Below, piece by piece: positions 36,750 through 45,434 of a DNA stretch of 64,000 bases (position 1 is the stretch's first letter; every line of letters starts with the position of its first letter). The notes below the pieces were generated by a model. That model worked only from the letters and a program-made list of their open reading frames with translations, had not been told where the DNA came from and ran no database searches. The position numbers and the translations under genes are program-made. The DNA is taken from positions 1,642,391 through 1,706,390 of the forward strand of contig NZ_JADPQH010000001.1 of NCBI RefSeq assembly GCF_019173455.1. Direction: 5' to 3'. This stretch comes from Nesterenkonia sp. Act20 (GTDB taxonomy: Bacteria; Actinomycetota; Actinomycetes; Actinomycetales; Micrococcaceae).

Positions 36750-39383
36750 TCAGTCCTCGCTGAGGCCTGCCGCCGGCTCCACCTTGGACAATGCCCGAGC
36801 GGGGAGCATCGCCGCAAGACCGGCGGCCAGCAGGGTCACCGCCCACAGCCCTGCGATCCGCAGCCACGGCATCTCCAGGACCACACTCCAGTCCTCGCGC
36901 GCCACCATGGACGCCACGCCGGCCCAGCCGAGGAAGGCCCCCAGGGCGGTGCCGATCAACAGCGCCACCCCGGCAAGCAGCAGAGCCTCGATCGTGATCA
37001 TCTGCCCCACTGAACGCCGATTCATGCCGACGGCTCGGAGCAGGGCCGCCTCGCGGCGCCGCTCCAGGACCGAGAGCGAGAGCGTGTTGCTGACACCGAT
37101 GACCGCCACCAGCACCGAGGCGCCGAGCAGCACGAGGACGATCAGCAGCACCATATCGATGCTCTGCGAGTAGCTGGCTCGCATCACCGCGCCCGTGTCG
37201 TTGAACTCCTCCGAGTGATCGTCCAGCAGCGACGCCAGACCGTAGGACTCATCCGGGCTGACACCCTCAGCGACACGGATGAGCGTGAGGCCCTGCGCAT
37301 CGCTGACGGTCCACGGGGACCCTTCCTCGGCCAGCGCCTCGTCAGGCAGAGACTCCGCAGTGATCAGCACCGTCCCCCCGGGCAGCCAGGACGCGATGGA
37401 GGCCTCGACGGTGATCGCCTGCTCCTCGGCGCCGGAGGACGCCGTGCCATAGGGCGTGAGTTCCAGCTCAGCACCACTCCCGGAGTACACCTCGCCGTTG
37501 AGCTGCCCGGCGACGAGCGCCTGGCCAGCTGCCGGAGCGAGGCCCTCAACACGAGCCACCCCGGCGAAGGTCTCCTCGTCCACCAGGACCACTCGACCCT
37601 CGGTGCTTCCCAGCTCGCCCTCCACCGTGGCAGCGGCACCCTGGGCGCTGCTGAAAGATTCGACGAGATCACTCTCGGCGAGATCCGATTCCAGATCCTC
37701 ACCCACGGCGGCCACCGAGGCCTCCACCGGGTACCGTTCGGCGAGCTCGTCATAGAGCACGGTCTGTGCTGTGGAGGCCCCCACCATCATGGTCCCCACC
37801 AGGGTGACGCCCACCAACAGTGCTGAGGCGGTCGCCGTCGTGCGTCCTGGCACCTGCCGAGCATTCTGACCGGCCAGACGCGCATTGACGCGCAGCCCCG
37901 GGAACCGCCCAAGCAGGCGGCCACCCTGGGCCACCAGCTCGGGCACCACCAGCCGAGCCAGCACGAGCACCCCAGAGAAGCCCAGCACGGCACCGGCGAC
38001 GCCGATCAGCGGAGCAGGTGCTGGGAGCGGGCCGTCGGGATCGGCCAGCAGAGCGGCGGTCAGGACCGCACCGAAGCCTCCCAGGGTCAGGATCAGTCCG
38101 ATGCTCACCCGCAGGATCGAGATCCGCGGTGCGGCGGGACTCAGCCCCACTGGGCGCAGCGCTGCCATCGGAGAGACCCGGCCGGCCTTCAGCGCCGGAA
38201 GCAGGGCGGAGAACACGGTGACGATCAGTCCCAGGCCGAGCCCCACCGCCGTGGCCAGCAACGTGGGTCCCGCCAGGGGAAGCTCGGGCGCGAACGTCGC
38301 CCGGGCGATGGCGGAGAAGCCCAGCGCCGCTGCGGTGCCGAGCATCACGCCGGCAGCGCCGCCGAGAAGTCCGAGCACGGCGCCCTCCGTCAGCGTGGCG
38401 CGTTTGAGCTGCGCCGAGGTGGCTCCGACCGCCCGCAGCAGCGCCAGCGTGCGCTGACGCGAGGCCACCAGCACCTGGAAGGTGTTGGAGATGACCAGGG
38501 CGGAGACGAACACCGAGATGCCGCCGAAGCCGATGGCGAAATAGGCGAGGGCATCGCCGCTGCCCGTCTGCTCCGCCATGCGAGTCTCGACGATCTCCTC
38601 GGTGGTCCTCACCTCGAGGGATGCGAGGTCCGCCGCCCGGGTGGACTCCAGACCTGCGGCCGCGTCGCTGATGAGCCCGCGGATCTGCTCCTGCACCTCG
38701 GTCGCGTCACCGTTGGGACTCAGCTTCACGCGGATCTCGACCGGGCTCCCGCCGGCGGGGACGCGTTCCATCCCCTCAGGGGTGAGGAATCCGCGCGGCG
38801 CGCCCTGGGTGTCCATCACGCCCACCACGGTGTAGTCCTCTTCTATCACGGTGGGCTCCGCATCCTCTGCGGCGCCCTCCTCGTAGACGAACTCCTGCGC
38901 AGTCAGCGTGGTGTCGAGTTCGATTCCCTGACCCTCGGCCGCTGCAGAGCTGATCACGACCTCATCCTCAGCCCGGGCCTCGCGTCCCGCGCTGATCTCG
39001 CCCTCCCGCGTCTCGGACTGCTCGCTCACCGGAAGTCCGATGGTGGAGGAGCCGTTCTCTTCCACCTTGCTGAGGTAGGCACCGCTGATGGCGTCGGCGA
39101 CGTCCACGCCGTCGAGGTCGTCGATCTCCTCGGCCAGCGGCACGTCGTCGCGCACATAGTCTTCGGTGTCCTCATCCCAGGTCAATGCCATGGCGGTGTC
39201 GATGATCAGGTCGCTGCCGGCGGCCTCAGCCTCGATCTGCTGGGTCAGGCCGCGGTTGAAGGAGTCCACCATGAGCATCCCGGCCACGATGAACGCCACC
39301 GAGATGGCGACGGCGGCCCCTGCGGCGAACAGCTTCTTCCCGGCTGAGCGCAGATTGACCTGCAGCACGGGGTTGCGCCTCAT
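36750..39383 (-). CDS. ABC transporter permease, FtsX/MacB type, two-module
   Basis: 877 aa. N-terminal membrane segment (FAAGAAVAISVAFIVAGML), a large acidic extracellular domain (about 45-285), an FtsX block with three helices (about 290-430), further helices, a second extracellular domain (about 555-760) and a second FtsX block at the C-terminus. The layout fits lipoprotein- or peptide-handling (LolE/MacB/BceB-like) transporters. ATGA overlap with the ATPase gene. Probably controlled by the nearby two-component system. Confidence 0.88.
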   Translation of the reverse strand: MRRNPVLQVNLRSAGKKLFAAGAAVAISVAFIVAGMLMVDSFNRGLTQQIEAEAAGSDLIIDTAMALTWDEDTEDYVRDDVPLAEEIDDLDGVDVADAISGAYLSKVEENGSSTIGLPVSEQSETREGEISAGREARAEDEVVISSAAAEGQGIELDTTLTAQEFVYEEGAAEDAEPTVIEEDYTVVGVMDTQGAPRGFLTPEGMERVPAGGSPVEIRVKLSPNGDATEVQEQIRGLISDAAAGLESTRAADLASLEVRTTEEIVETRMAEQTGSGDALAYFAIGFGGISVFVSALVISNTFQVLVASRQRTLALLRAVGATSAQLKRATLTEGAVLGLLGGAAGVMLGTAAALGFSAIARATFAPELPLAGPTLLATAVGLGLGLIVTVFSALLPALKAGRVSPMAALRPVGLSPAAPRISILRVSIGLILTLGGFGAVLTAALLADPDGPLPAPAPLIGVAGAVLGFSGVLVLARLVVPELVAQGGRLLGRFPGLRVNARLAGQNARQVPGRTTATASALLVGVTLVGTMMVGASTAQTVLYDELAERYPVEASVAAVGEDLESDLAESDLVESFSSAQGAAATVEGELGSTEGRVVLVDEETFAGVARVEGLAPAAGQALVAGQLNGEVYSGSGAELELTPYGTASSGAEEQAITVEASIASWLPGGTVLITAESLPDEALAEEGSPWTVSDAQGLTLIRVAEGVSPDESYGLASLLDDHSEEFNDTGAVMRASYSQSIDMVLLIVLVLLGASVLVAVIGVSNTLSLSVLERRREAALLRAVGMNRRSVGQMITIEALLLAGVALLIGTALGAFLGWAGVASMVAREDWSVVLEMPWLRIAGLWAVTLLAAGLAAMLPARALSKVEPAAGLSED

Positions 39384-40129
39384 GAGCCGGCCTCGACGAG
39401 TGCCGCGGCAAGCTGTGCGGCCGTGGGGTTCTCCAGGGTGCCTGCGACGCGGCCGTCGGCGAGCAGCACCGTGCGGTCCGCCTGGGCGGCGGCATTGGCA
39501 TCGTGGGTCACCATGATGACGGTCTGGCTGAACTCGTCGACGGCGGTGCGCAGCAGTCCCAGCACCTCCGCGCCGGTGGCCTGGTCCAGGTTTCCGGTGG
39601 GCTCATCGGCGAAGATCACTGCGGGCTTCGAGACCAGAGCGCGGGCCACGGCGACGCGCTGCTGCTGTCCGCCGGAGAGTTCAAAGGGGCGGTGCCCCAA
39701 GCGATCCTCCAGTCCCAGCCGCTCGATGACCTGTGCATAGAACGCCTTGTCCACGGCGTTGCCGCCCAGATTCGTGGGCAGCAGGATGTTCTCCTCGGCG
39801 GTCATCGCCGGGACCAGATTGTAGGCCTGGAAGATGAACCCGATGGACTCGCGGCGGACGCGGGTGAGCTGCTTCTCATTGAGTCCGCTCAGCGTGGTCT
39901 CGCCGCGAGAGGAGGAGAGGATGACCTCACCGTCGTCGGCGGTGTCCAGTCCCGCCAGCACATGCAGCAGGGTGGACTTTCCGGAGCCCGAGGGCCCCAT
40001 CACCGCGGTGAAGCGCGCGGCTGGGAAGTCGATGTTCAGTGAGCGCAGCGGGTGCACGGCCGCGTCTCCGGAGCCGTAGGTCTTGTTCAGGTCCCTGGCG
40101 CGCAGCGCGGGGATCAGTGCAGTCGTCAT
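39380..40129 (-). CDS. ABC transporter ATPase, LolD/MacB type
   Basis: 249-aa ATPase partner of the FtsX-type permease: Walker A GPSGSGKST, Q-loop FQAYNLVPAMTAEEN, signature LSGGQQQRVAVARAL and Walker B VIFADEPTGNLDQ, the form typical of the MacB/LolD group. ATG 40129 is selected over an upstream in-frame start. Confidence 0.92.
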   Translation of the reverse strand: MTTALIPALRARDLNKTYGSGDAAVHPLRSLNIDFPAARFTAVMGPSGSGKSTLLHVLAGLDTADDGEVILSSSRGETTLSGLNEKQLTRVRRESIGFIFQAYNLVPAMTAEENILLPTNLGGNAVDKAFYAQVIERLGLEDRLGHRPFELSGGQQQRVAVARALVSKPAVIFADEPTGNLDQATGAEVLGLLRTAVDEFSQTVIMVTHDANAAAQADRTVLLADGRVAGTLENPTAAQLAAALVEAGS

Positions 40130-40185
40130 GCTGTTCACCCTACGAACCAACCAGGGTCTTCCACATCGGACTACAGGCCGGTCTG

Positions 40186-40209
40186 CACCTCATCCTGCAG
40201 GATGAGGTG
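40186..40209. promoter_or_regulatory. 24-bp perfect palindrome upstream of the ABC operon
   Basis: Half-site CACCTCATCCTG followed exactly by its complement. It overlaps the -35 position (AGGATG) of a minus-strand promoter whose -10 would be TAGTCC at 40168-40173, as expected for an activator-dependent promoter. The core CTCATNCTGCAGGA recurs at 43546-43559. Confidence 0.65.
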
Positions 40210-40249
40210 GGCCTATCGCGCCGGGCCTCAGTCCGTCCGGCCTCAACCC

Positions 40250-40906
40250 TTACGCGTCGGTGGGCGCGGCTCGATCGTCCACCGCGGCCGTGGCTGCGTC
40301 GATGCGTACGATGGCGGAATCCAGCGCTTCGACGCTGGCCCAGAGCTTCGGGTGCCGGTTCTGAACCTGTTCGAGCGTGGAGCCGGAGGACTTCAGTGCC
40401 GCGAGGTCGAAACTCGCGTTGGTGCGGGCACCGGTCACAGCCGCGCGGAGCGCACCGAAGGCGACGACGACGTCGGCGATCAGGGCCGAGTTCCCGTGCT
40501 CGGCCAGCCAACAGAGGTCATCGATCGCCTCGGCGGCGTGCTCGCCGAGGATCACCGAAGAGCGGGCGGCGCCGAGCGAGGCGTCACGGATCGCCCTCCT
40601 GCGCTCCGCACCTCGCTCCATGGCGAATGCCGCGCCGAACGCCTTCGAAGCCTCGGCGTCCTCATCGGCGAGCTGCAAGGCCACCTGTCGGCGCTTCTGC
40701 GCCCGGGCGATGACAGCGTCGAGCACGTCCCGCTGTTCTTCGGTCGGCTCGGTGTACCCGCCGACCATGGAGGTCAGCGACGCGGCGATCGCGAACATCA
40801 CCCCGGCGCCGGCGCCGCCCCCGGGCGAACCGACGGGTTCTGCGAGTGCGCGCGTCCACTTCTCAAGCGTGGAGTCTTGGGTCGTGATCTCTGCTGCGTC
40901 AGCCAT
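40250..40906 (-). CDS. Cyclodeaminase/cyclohydrolase-family protein
   Basis: About 218 aa, helical, like the formiminotetrahydrofolate cyclodeaminase domain (FTCD_C). Seen: EPVGSPGGGAGAGVMFAIAASLTSMV near the N-terminus (split at residue 25), and LIADVVVAFGALRAAVTGARTNA. Family members act on folate C1 units; no histidine-degradation or other folate genes adjoin, so the real substrate is open. ATG 40906 chosen from homology start. Confidence 0.8.
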   Translation of the reverse strand: MADAAEITTQDSTLEKWTRALAEPVGSPGGGAGAGVMFAIAASLTSMVGGYTEPTEEQRDVLDAVIARAQKRRQVALQLADEDAEASKAFGAAFAMERGAERRRAIRDASLGAARSSVILGEHAAEAIDDLCWLAEHGNSALIADVVVAFGALRAAVTGARTNASFDLAALKSSGSTLEQVQNRHPKLWASVEALDSAIVRIDAATAAVDDRAAPTDA

Positions 40907-41035
40907 GGACCAAGTCTGCCCTGCTCCGGCGCAGATGCACACCGCCGCGGCAGTCCCCGGGTTCTTCAGCTCGCAGGCAATCCGTCTCTCAAAGCCCTGT
41001 CCCTCAGAAGCCCTGTCCCTCAGTAGCTGCGTATC

Positions 41036-41725
41036 TCAGTAGACGAGCCCGGTCTCATAGGCGAAGATCACGGCCTGCACGCGATCACGCACCTCGAGCT
41101 TCGCCAGCACCTGTCCCACGTGGGTCTTGATGGTGGCCTCGGAGAGGAAGAGTCGCGCCGCGATCTCGCCGTTGGAGTCTCCGGTGGCGAGCTCGAGCAG
41201 GATCTCCTGCTCCCGGTTGGTGAGTCGATCAAGCTTCTCCTGCTGGTGGGCGTCCGGGGAACGTCGCCGCGCCTGGGCGCCGCTGCCCAGTGTGGCGTCG
41301 AGCAGCCGCCGGGTGGTGGAGGGCGCGATGACCGCACCGCCGGTGGTCACCGTGCGGATGGAGTCGAGCAGGGTCTCGGGCTTCACGTCCTTGAGCAGGA
41401 AGCCGGCGGCCCCGGCGCGCAGCGCCTGGAGCGCGTACTCATCGGTGTCGAAGGTAGTCAGCACGATCACCCGGGTGCCGCTGAGCGCCGGATCCTCGGT
41501 GATCAGACGGGTGGCCTCGAGCCCGTCCATGACCGGCATCCGGATGTCCATGAGCACGACATCGGGGCGGTGCACCCTGGCGGCGGTGAGAGCATCCTGG
41601 CCGTTGCCCGCCTGCTCGACCACGCGGAGGTCCGGCTGGGAATCGATGACCATGGCGAAGCCCGCCCGAAGCAGGGCCTGGTCGTCGGCGAGCAGGATGC
41701 GCAGCGGGGTCTGCTCGGTGCTCAT
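41036..41725 (-). CDS. NarL/FixJ-family response regulator
   Basis: 229 aa. Receiver domain with acidic pair Asp14-Asp15, phosphoacceptor Asp60 in VVLMDIRMP, Thr in VLTTF and Lys in FLLKDV; C-terminal LuxR HTH with LTNREQEILLELATGDSNGEIA and ATIKTHVGQVLAKL. Gene overlaps the kinase by ATGA. Likely binds the palindromic element shared by its own promoter (43544-43560) and the ABC operon (40186-40209). Confidence 0.94.
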   Translation of the reverse strand: MSTEQTPLRILLADDQALLRAGFAMVIDSQPDLRVVEQAGNGQDALTAARVHRPDVVLMDIRMPVMDGLEATRLITEDPALSGTRVIVLTTFDTDEYALQALRAGAAGFLLKDVKPETLLDSIRTVTTGGAVIAPSTTRRLLDATLGSGAQARRRSPDAHQQEKLDRLTNREQEILLELATGDSNGEIAARLFLSEATIKTHVGQVLAKLEVRDRVQAVIFAYETGLVY

Positions 41726-43131
41726 CCGGCGTCCTCCTGGTGGGTTTTGGGGTGTTCGACGGGGGCGGCTCGGGTCGCCGGGGGCTCGGAAGCAGGTGCG
41801 GCTGGGGTCTCTGGCGCGTTCTCAAGTCTCACGTCCGGCCTGCTCGCGAAGGTGCGCGCCGCGTCCAGCGGGAACCGGGCCAGCACATCGAATCCTGATT
41901 CATGGGCGCGGGTCTGCAGGGTCCCGCCATAGAGCCGGGCGCGCTCCACCATCCCCAGCAGGCCGGAGCCGCCGCCGTCGCTCTGTGCGGCCGCCCCGCG
42001 GCCGGCGTCGCGGACCTCCAGCATCAGGGCCGGGTCCGGTTCACTGGCCACGGCGACCCAGACCTCGGCGCGCGCCCCCGGGCCGGCATGCTTGAGCGTG
42101 TTGGTCAGCGCCTCTTGGACGATCCGATAGGCGGCGAGTCCCACACCTTCGGGCAGCCGCGGAATGGAATCGCTGAGCATGTTCAGCCGCACCTCGAGCC
42201 CCGAGGCGCTCACATCCTCGATGAGCTGGTGCAGGTCCTGCACGCCCGGCGCCGGTCGCTTCTGCAACTCACCGTCGCCCTCGCGCAGCACCCCGAGCAT
42301 CCGGCGCATCTCGGTGAGCGCCTCGCGACCGGTCTCCCCGATGGTCTCAAAGGCCTGCGCGGCGCGGTCCGGGCTCTGCTGCAAGACGTAGCGACCGCCG
42401 TCGGCCTGGGCGATCATGACTGACATGGAGTGGGAGACCACGTCGTGCATCTCGCGGGCGATGCGCATGCGTTCGGCATCGGCGGCAAGCCGGGCCTCCT
42501 GGTCACGCTCCCGCATGAGCATCTGATTGCGCTCGAAGACCGCACTGAGCTCACGACGACGGCGCCCCGCCAGATGCCCGGCAAGCCACAAGACCAGGAC
42601 GACGGCGGCGGCGAAACCTCCGGTGAACGCGGCACTGCCCCAGGTGCGAAGAGGCACACCCAAGAAGGTGGTCTCAACGATGCCAGTGTCCGGATACTGG
42701 CCCGCGAAGGAGAGGTCGATCAGCACGTAATACACGCCAAGCGCAAGAGCACCCAGCAGCGCCACCACCAGGTATGACCGCGAGACGCGCGGCGTGCCGT
42801 ACTTCGCGCAGGCGTAGACCATCAGCGGCACGGCGAAGCCAGAGGCGCCTGGTGCGGTGCCCGTGATCAACTGTGCGACGCACAGGGCTGCCATCGCGCC
42901 GGCGGCAGGCCCCGGATTGGTCCGCGAGAAGGCCAGCGGCAACACGGTGAGGAGCTCGAGGAGGACGCTCGCCGACCACGGGATGGTCAGCCCGATGCCC
43001 GTCGTGGACCCTCCCCCACTGACCTGGAAGAAGAGCACCAGCGCCAGCAACGGAAGGACCTTGACCAACGTGTCGATCAGCCGTTGGCGATTGCAACTCT
43101 CAGCCTCGTGGATATCCGTGAGCAGAGTCAT
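41722..43131 (-). CDS. Membrane histidine kinase, HisKA_3 type
   Basis: 469 aa with five or six N-terminal membrane helices (about 20-190) and little extracytoplasmic sequence, suggesting sensing in or at the membrane. HisKA_3 box with His229 in AREMHDVVSHSMSV, then an HATPase_c domain with GVGLAAYRIVQEALTNTLKHA and GSGLLGMVERARLYGG. The last 35 residues are a Pro/Ala tail. Phosphorylates the regulator encoded next. Confidence 0.93.
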   Translation of the reverse strand: MTLLTDIHEAESCNRQRLIDTLVKVLPLLALVLFFQVSGGGSTTGIGLTIPWSASVLLELLTVLPLAFSRTNPGPAAGAMAALCVAQLITGTAPGASGFAVPLMVYACAKYGTPRVSRSYLVVALLGALALGVYYVLIDLSFAGQYPDTGIVETTFLGVPLRTWGSAAFTGGFAAAVVLVLWLAGHLAGRRRRELSAVFERNQMLMRERDQEARLAADAERMRIAREMHDVVSHSMSVMIAQADGGRYVLQQSPDRAAQAFETIGETGREALTEMRRMLGVLREGDGELQKRPAPGVQDLHQLIEDVSASGLEVRLNMLSDSIPRLPEGVGLAAYRIVQEALTNTLKHAGPGARAEVWVAVASEPDPALMLEVRDAGRGAAAQSDGGGSGLLGMVERARLYGGTLQTRAHESGFDVLARFPLDAARTFASRPDVRLENAPETPAAPASEPPATRAAPVEHPKTHQEDAG

Positions 43132-43134
43132 CGC

Positions 43135-43512
43135 TCAGCCCGGCTGGTGCGGATGGTTCGAATGGCGCGGGTGGTCAGACTGGTCGGGCTGCTCCTTGGT
43201 CCGGGCGGCCTCTCTGCGCTGCGCCACTTCTTCGGGGGCGTACTTCTCCACAGGGCCCTTTTCGTCGCGGCCATGTTCGCGGCGGAATCGGATGGTCTCC
43301 CAGCCAAGGTAGGCAGCGGGTCCGAAGATCGGCAGCGCGAAGATCACCACGGCCCAGATGGCTCCCCTATGCGGCGGAAGCGCCTTGTCCTGGACCAGGA
43401 CCATCAGCGCGGCGACCAGCAGGCCTACTGCGGCCACCGCGATCGCCCAGGCCCACACGGAGTTGCCGTCCGAGAGCAGGCGGCCGATGGCGGAGAGGAC
43501 TGGAGGATTCAC
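43135..43512 (-). CDS. PLD nuclease N-terminal-domain membrane protein
   Basis: 125 aa with two membrane helices (VWAWAIAVAAVGLLVAALMVLV and RGAIWAVVIFALPIFGPAAYLGW, each near 20-70), the PLDc_N pattern, and a charged tail ending in a His/Pro/Asp-rich stretch. It precedes the histidine kinase by three bases and may be an accessory membrane subunit of the sensor. Start is GTG; the predicted -10 lies so close that the message may be leaderless. Confidence 0.8.
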   Translation of the reverse strand: MNPPVLSAIGRLLSDGNSVWAWAIAVAAVGLLVAALMVLVQDKALPPHRGAIWAVVIFALPIFGPAAYLGWETIRFRREHGRDEKGPVEKYAPEEVAQRREAARTKEQPDQSDHPRHSNHPHQPG

Positions 43513-43518
43513 GGCTCC

Positions 43519-43560
43519 AGTCTAGAAGCCGGCGCTAGGGGTGTCCTCATACTGCAGGAC
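43519..43560 (-). promoter_or_regulatory. Two-component operon promoter with shared regulator site
   Basis: Minus strand -10 TAGACT (43519-43524), 17-bp spacer, -35 AGGACA (43542-43547). The plus-strand sequence GTCCTCATACTGCAGGAC (43543-43560) has the CTCATNCTGCAGGA core of the 24-bp palindrome at 40186-40209. The transcription start would fall at the GTG start codon near 43512. Confidence 0.5.
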
Positions 43561-43575
43561 CAGATCCTGAGCCTG

Positions 43576-43635
43576 TCCTGGTCAGTTGAGTAATCCGGTC
43601 GCGACGTTCGTACCGGATTGCTCAACTGACCAGGA
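43576..43635 (-). terminator. Long-stem terminator after the GDPD gene
   Basis: 24-bp stem with one G-T wobble (arm begins TCCTGGTCAGTTGAG) and a 12-base loop, 10 bases beyond the GDPD stop. Unusually long for an intrinsic terminator. Confidence 0.75.
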
Positions 43636-43645
43636 GGACCTGGGG

Positions 43646-44479
43646 TCAGCGCTGCGGCCAGACCGAGCGTTCGCGCATGACGCCGGCAAGGGCCTCGGCG
43701 TCGTCGGTCATCAGGCCGTCCACTCCCATGTCCAGCAGCTCATGCATCTGGGCGGGGTCATCGACCACCCAGACGTGGACCTGCAGGCCCGCCCGGTGGC
43801 AACGCTGCACGAACCTTGGGGTCACCACCCGGATGCGCCCCTGCGAGATCGGGACCTGCACACAGTCGATCTCGGCGATCCGTCCGGTGAGCCGGCGCAT
43901 CAATCCCAGCGGGCCCAGCAGCACGATCAGCGCCGTGGCCGCCCAGCCCCCCGAGGTGGCCACCGGGCGGGAGAGCAGTCTGCGCACGCGGTGCCGACGG
44001 GCGTCATTGAAGCTCGCGGCGAGCACCCTGTCGTGGGCCTGATGCTCCTCCACGATGCGGGTGAACTCGGGGACGGACTCCGCGTCCTTGAGGTCCACGT
44101 TGAAGTGGACGTCCTCCCAGGTGGTCAGCAGCTCTTCGAAGCGGACCAGCTCCTCGGTGAACTCTCCCTCGGCTCCGACACGGAGCTCGGAGAGCTCTCG
44201 CCAGGTCTTCTCGCTCAGCCTCCCGGTGCCAGTGGTCGCCCGATCGAGCTCCTCATCATGGAAGACCACCAGTGTGCCGTCGGCCGAGGTGCGCACATCG
44301 ATCTCCAGATACCGATACCCCAGGTCGACCGCACGCCGGAAGGCGCCCATGGTGTTCTCTCGGCGCGGATCGGCTCCGCGGTGAGCGAAGGCGAGCGGGC
44401 TGTGGTGCAGCGGACCCGGCCGGGAGTTCAGCAGATATGGGATCTCGCGATAGGTGTGCCGACGGTAGGGCGTGGCCAT
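43646..44479 (-). CDS. Glycerophosphodiester phosphodiesterase
   Basis: 277-aa GDPD barrel, cytoplasmic (no signal peptide). Catalytic His and metal ligands lie in AFAHRGADPRRENT, YLEIDVRTSADGTLVVFHDEELDRATTG (split around residue 60) and HFNVDLKD. Hydrolyses glycerophosphodiesters from phospholipid turnover to glycerol 3-phosphate and alcohol. An extra hydrophobic stretch, TALIVLLGPLGLM, sits in the second half. Adjacent to the Cof-type phosphatase (stop at 44480). Confidence 0.9.
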   Translation of the reverse strand: MATPYRRHTYREIPYLLNSRPGPLHHSPLAFAHRGADPRRENTMGAFRRAVDLGYRYLEIDVRTSADGTLVVFHDEELDRATTGTGRLSEKTWRELSELRVGAEGEFTEELVRFEELLTTWEDVHFNVDLKDAESVPEFTRIVEEHQAHDRVLAASFNDARRHRVRRLLSRPVATSGGWAATALIVLLGPLGLMRRLTGRIAEIDCVQVPISQGRIRVVTPRFVQRCHRAGLQVHVWVVDDPAQMHELLDMGVDGLMTDDAEALAGVMRERSVWPQR

Positions 44480-45430
44480 CTACAGCTCACCGGCGAGGAG
44501 CTGTTCGATGACCTGGGCGACGCCGTCGTCGTCGCAGGAGGCCGCGGTGTAGTTCGCGGCGGACCGGGCCAGCGGATGTGCAGAGCCTACGGCCCAGGAG
44601 GTGCCTGCCCAGCGCAGCATCTCGATGTCATTGGGCATGTCCCCGAAGGCGATCACACCATCGCGGTCGATCTGATGGCTGGCGGCATACCGGGCCAGAC
44701 CGGAGGCCTTGTTCACACCCTGCGCGGAGAGCTCCAGCAGACTGATCCCGGGAGCCGAGTGCGTCACGGTGAGCAGGTCTCCCACTTCCGCCTGGACCCT
44801 GCCGAGGAACTCATCCGGCGCCATGGCCTCGGTCTTGCAGAGCAGCTTCACCACTCGGTCGGTCACGTGGGCGCTGGTGACATCGCTGCCCGGGGTCTGT
44901 GCCGCGTGGGTCAGCGCCTCGCGCTCGAGGGTCTCGTCCAGGGGGCCGAGCCGAAGCTCCTCCTCGGTGACACCGGCGGCACGGCGTCGGTCCGCTTCGA
45001 AGAAGAGCGAGCCAGCGATGAACGGCTCCTCCATGTGGAGGTGCTCAAGGGTCTCTGCGGCGAAGGAGGCTTGAGGGTCGATCTCGGAGATGATGTCCTT
45101 CACGGTGAACAGCGCGGCTGCCTCCAGCGCCGTCTCATGCACCACCCGGTCAGTGGCGAGATCGTAGATGACTGCTCCGTTGGAGGCGATGACCGTGCCC
45201 GGCTCGCCGAGGGTGGCACTGATGTGCCTGAGCCAGCGCACTGGCCTGCCGGTCACCAGCACCACGCGGATCCCGGCGGTCTGAGCCGCCTGGAACGCCT
45301 CGACGGTCCTGGCGGAGACGGAGCCGGTCTGGGTATGGGTGTAGCTGAGAATGGTCCCGTCGATGTCGCTGGCGATCAGCTGCACCTCTCCGAGCGCTGC
45401 GGTGGACGCGGGAAGCGAGAGTTCGGTCAT
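44480..45430 (-). CDS. Cof-type HAD phosphatase
   Basis: About 316-aa HAD-IIB sugar-phosphate or flavin phosphatase. Motif I ASDIDGTI, motif II VTGRP, Lys in the SAQGVNKASGL region and motif IV FGDMPNDIEML. Start taken at ATG 45430, just beyond the upstream kinase stop; the in-frame ATG at 45463 would overlap that gene and has no better site. Substrate not predictable. Confidence 0.88.
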   Translation of the reverse strand: MTELSLPASTAALGEVQLIASDIDGTILSYTHTQTGSVSARTVEAFQAAQTAGIRVVLVTGRPVRWLRHISATLGEPGTVIASNGAVIYDLATDRVVHETALEAAALFTVKDIISEIDPQASFAAETLEHLHMEEPFIAGSLFFEADRRRAAGVTEEELRLGPLDETLEREALTHAAQTPGSDVTSAHVTDRVVKLLCKTEAMAPDEFLGRVQAEVGDLLTVTHSAPGISLLELSAQGVNKASGLARYAASHQIDRDGVIAFGDMPNDIEMLRWAGTSWAVGSAHPLARSAANYTAASCDDDGVAQVIEQLLAGEL

Positions 45431-45434
45431 GGGG

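Noticed and set aside
40186-40209. The 24-bp palindrome as a terminator of the cyclodeaminase gene
   Set aside because: It has no loop and no T-run, lies beyond that gene's end in the promoter region of the next operon, and shares its core with another promoter.
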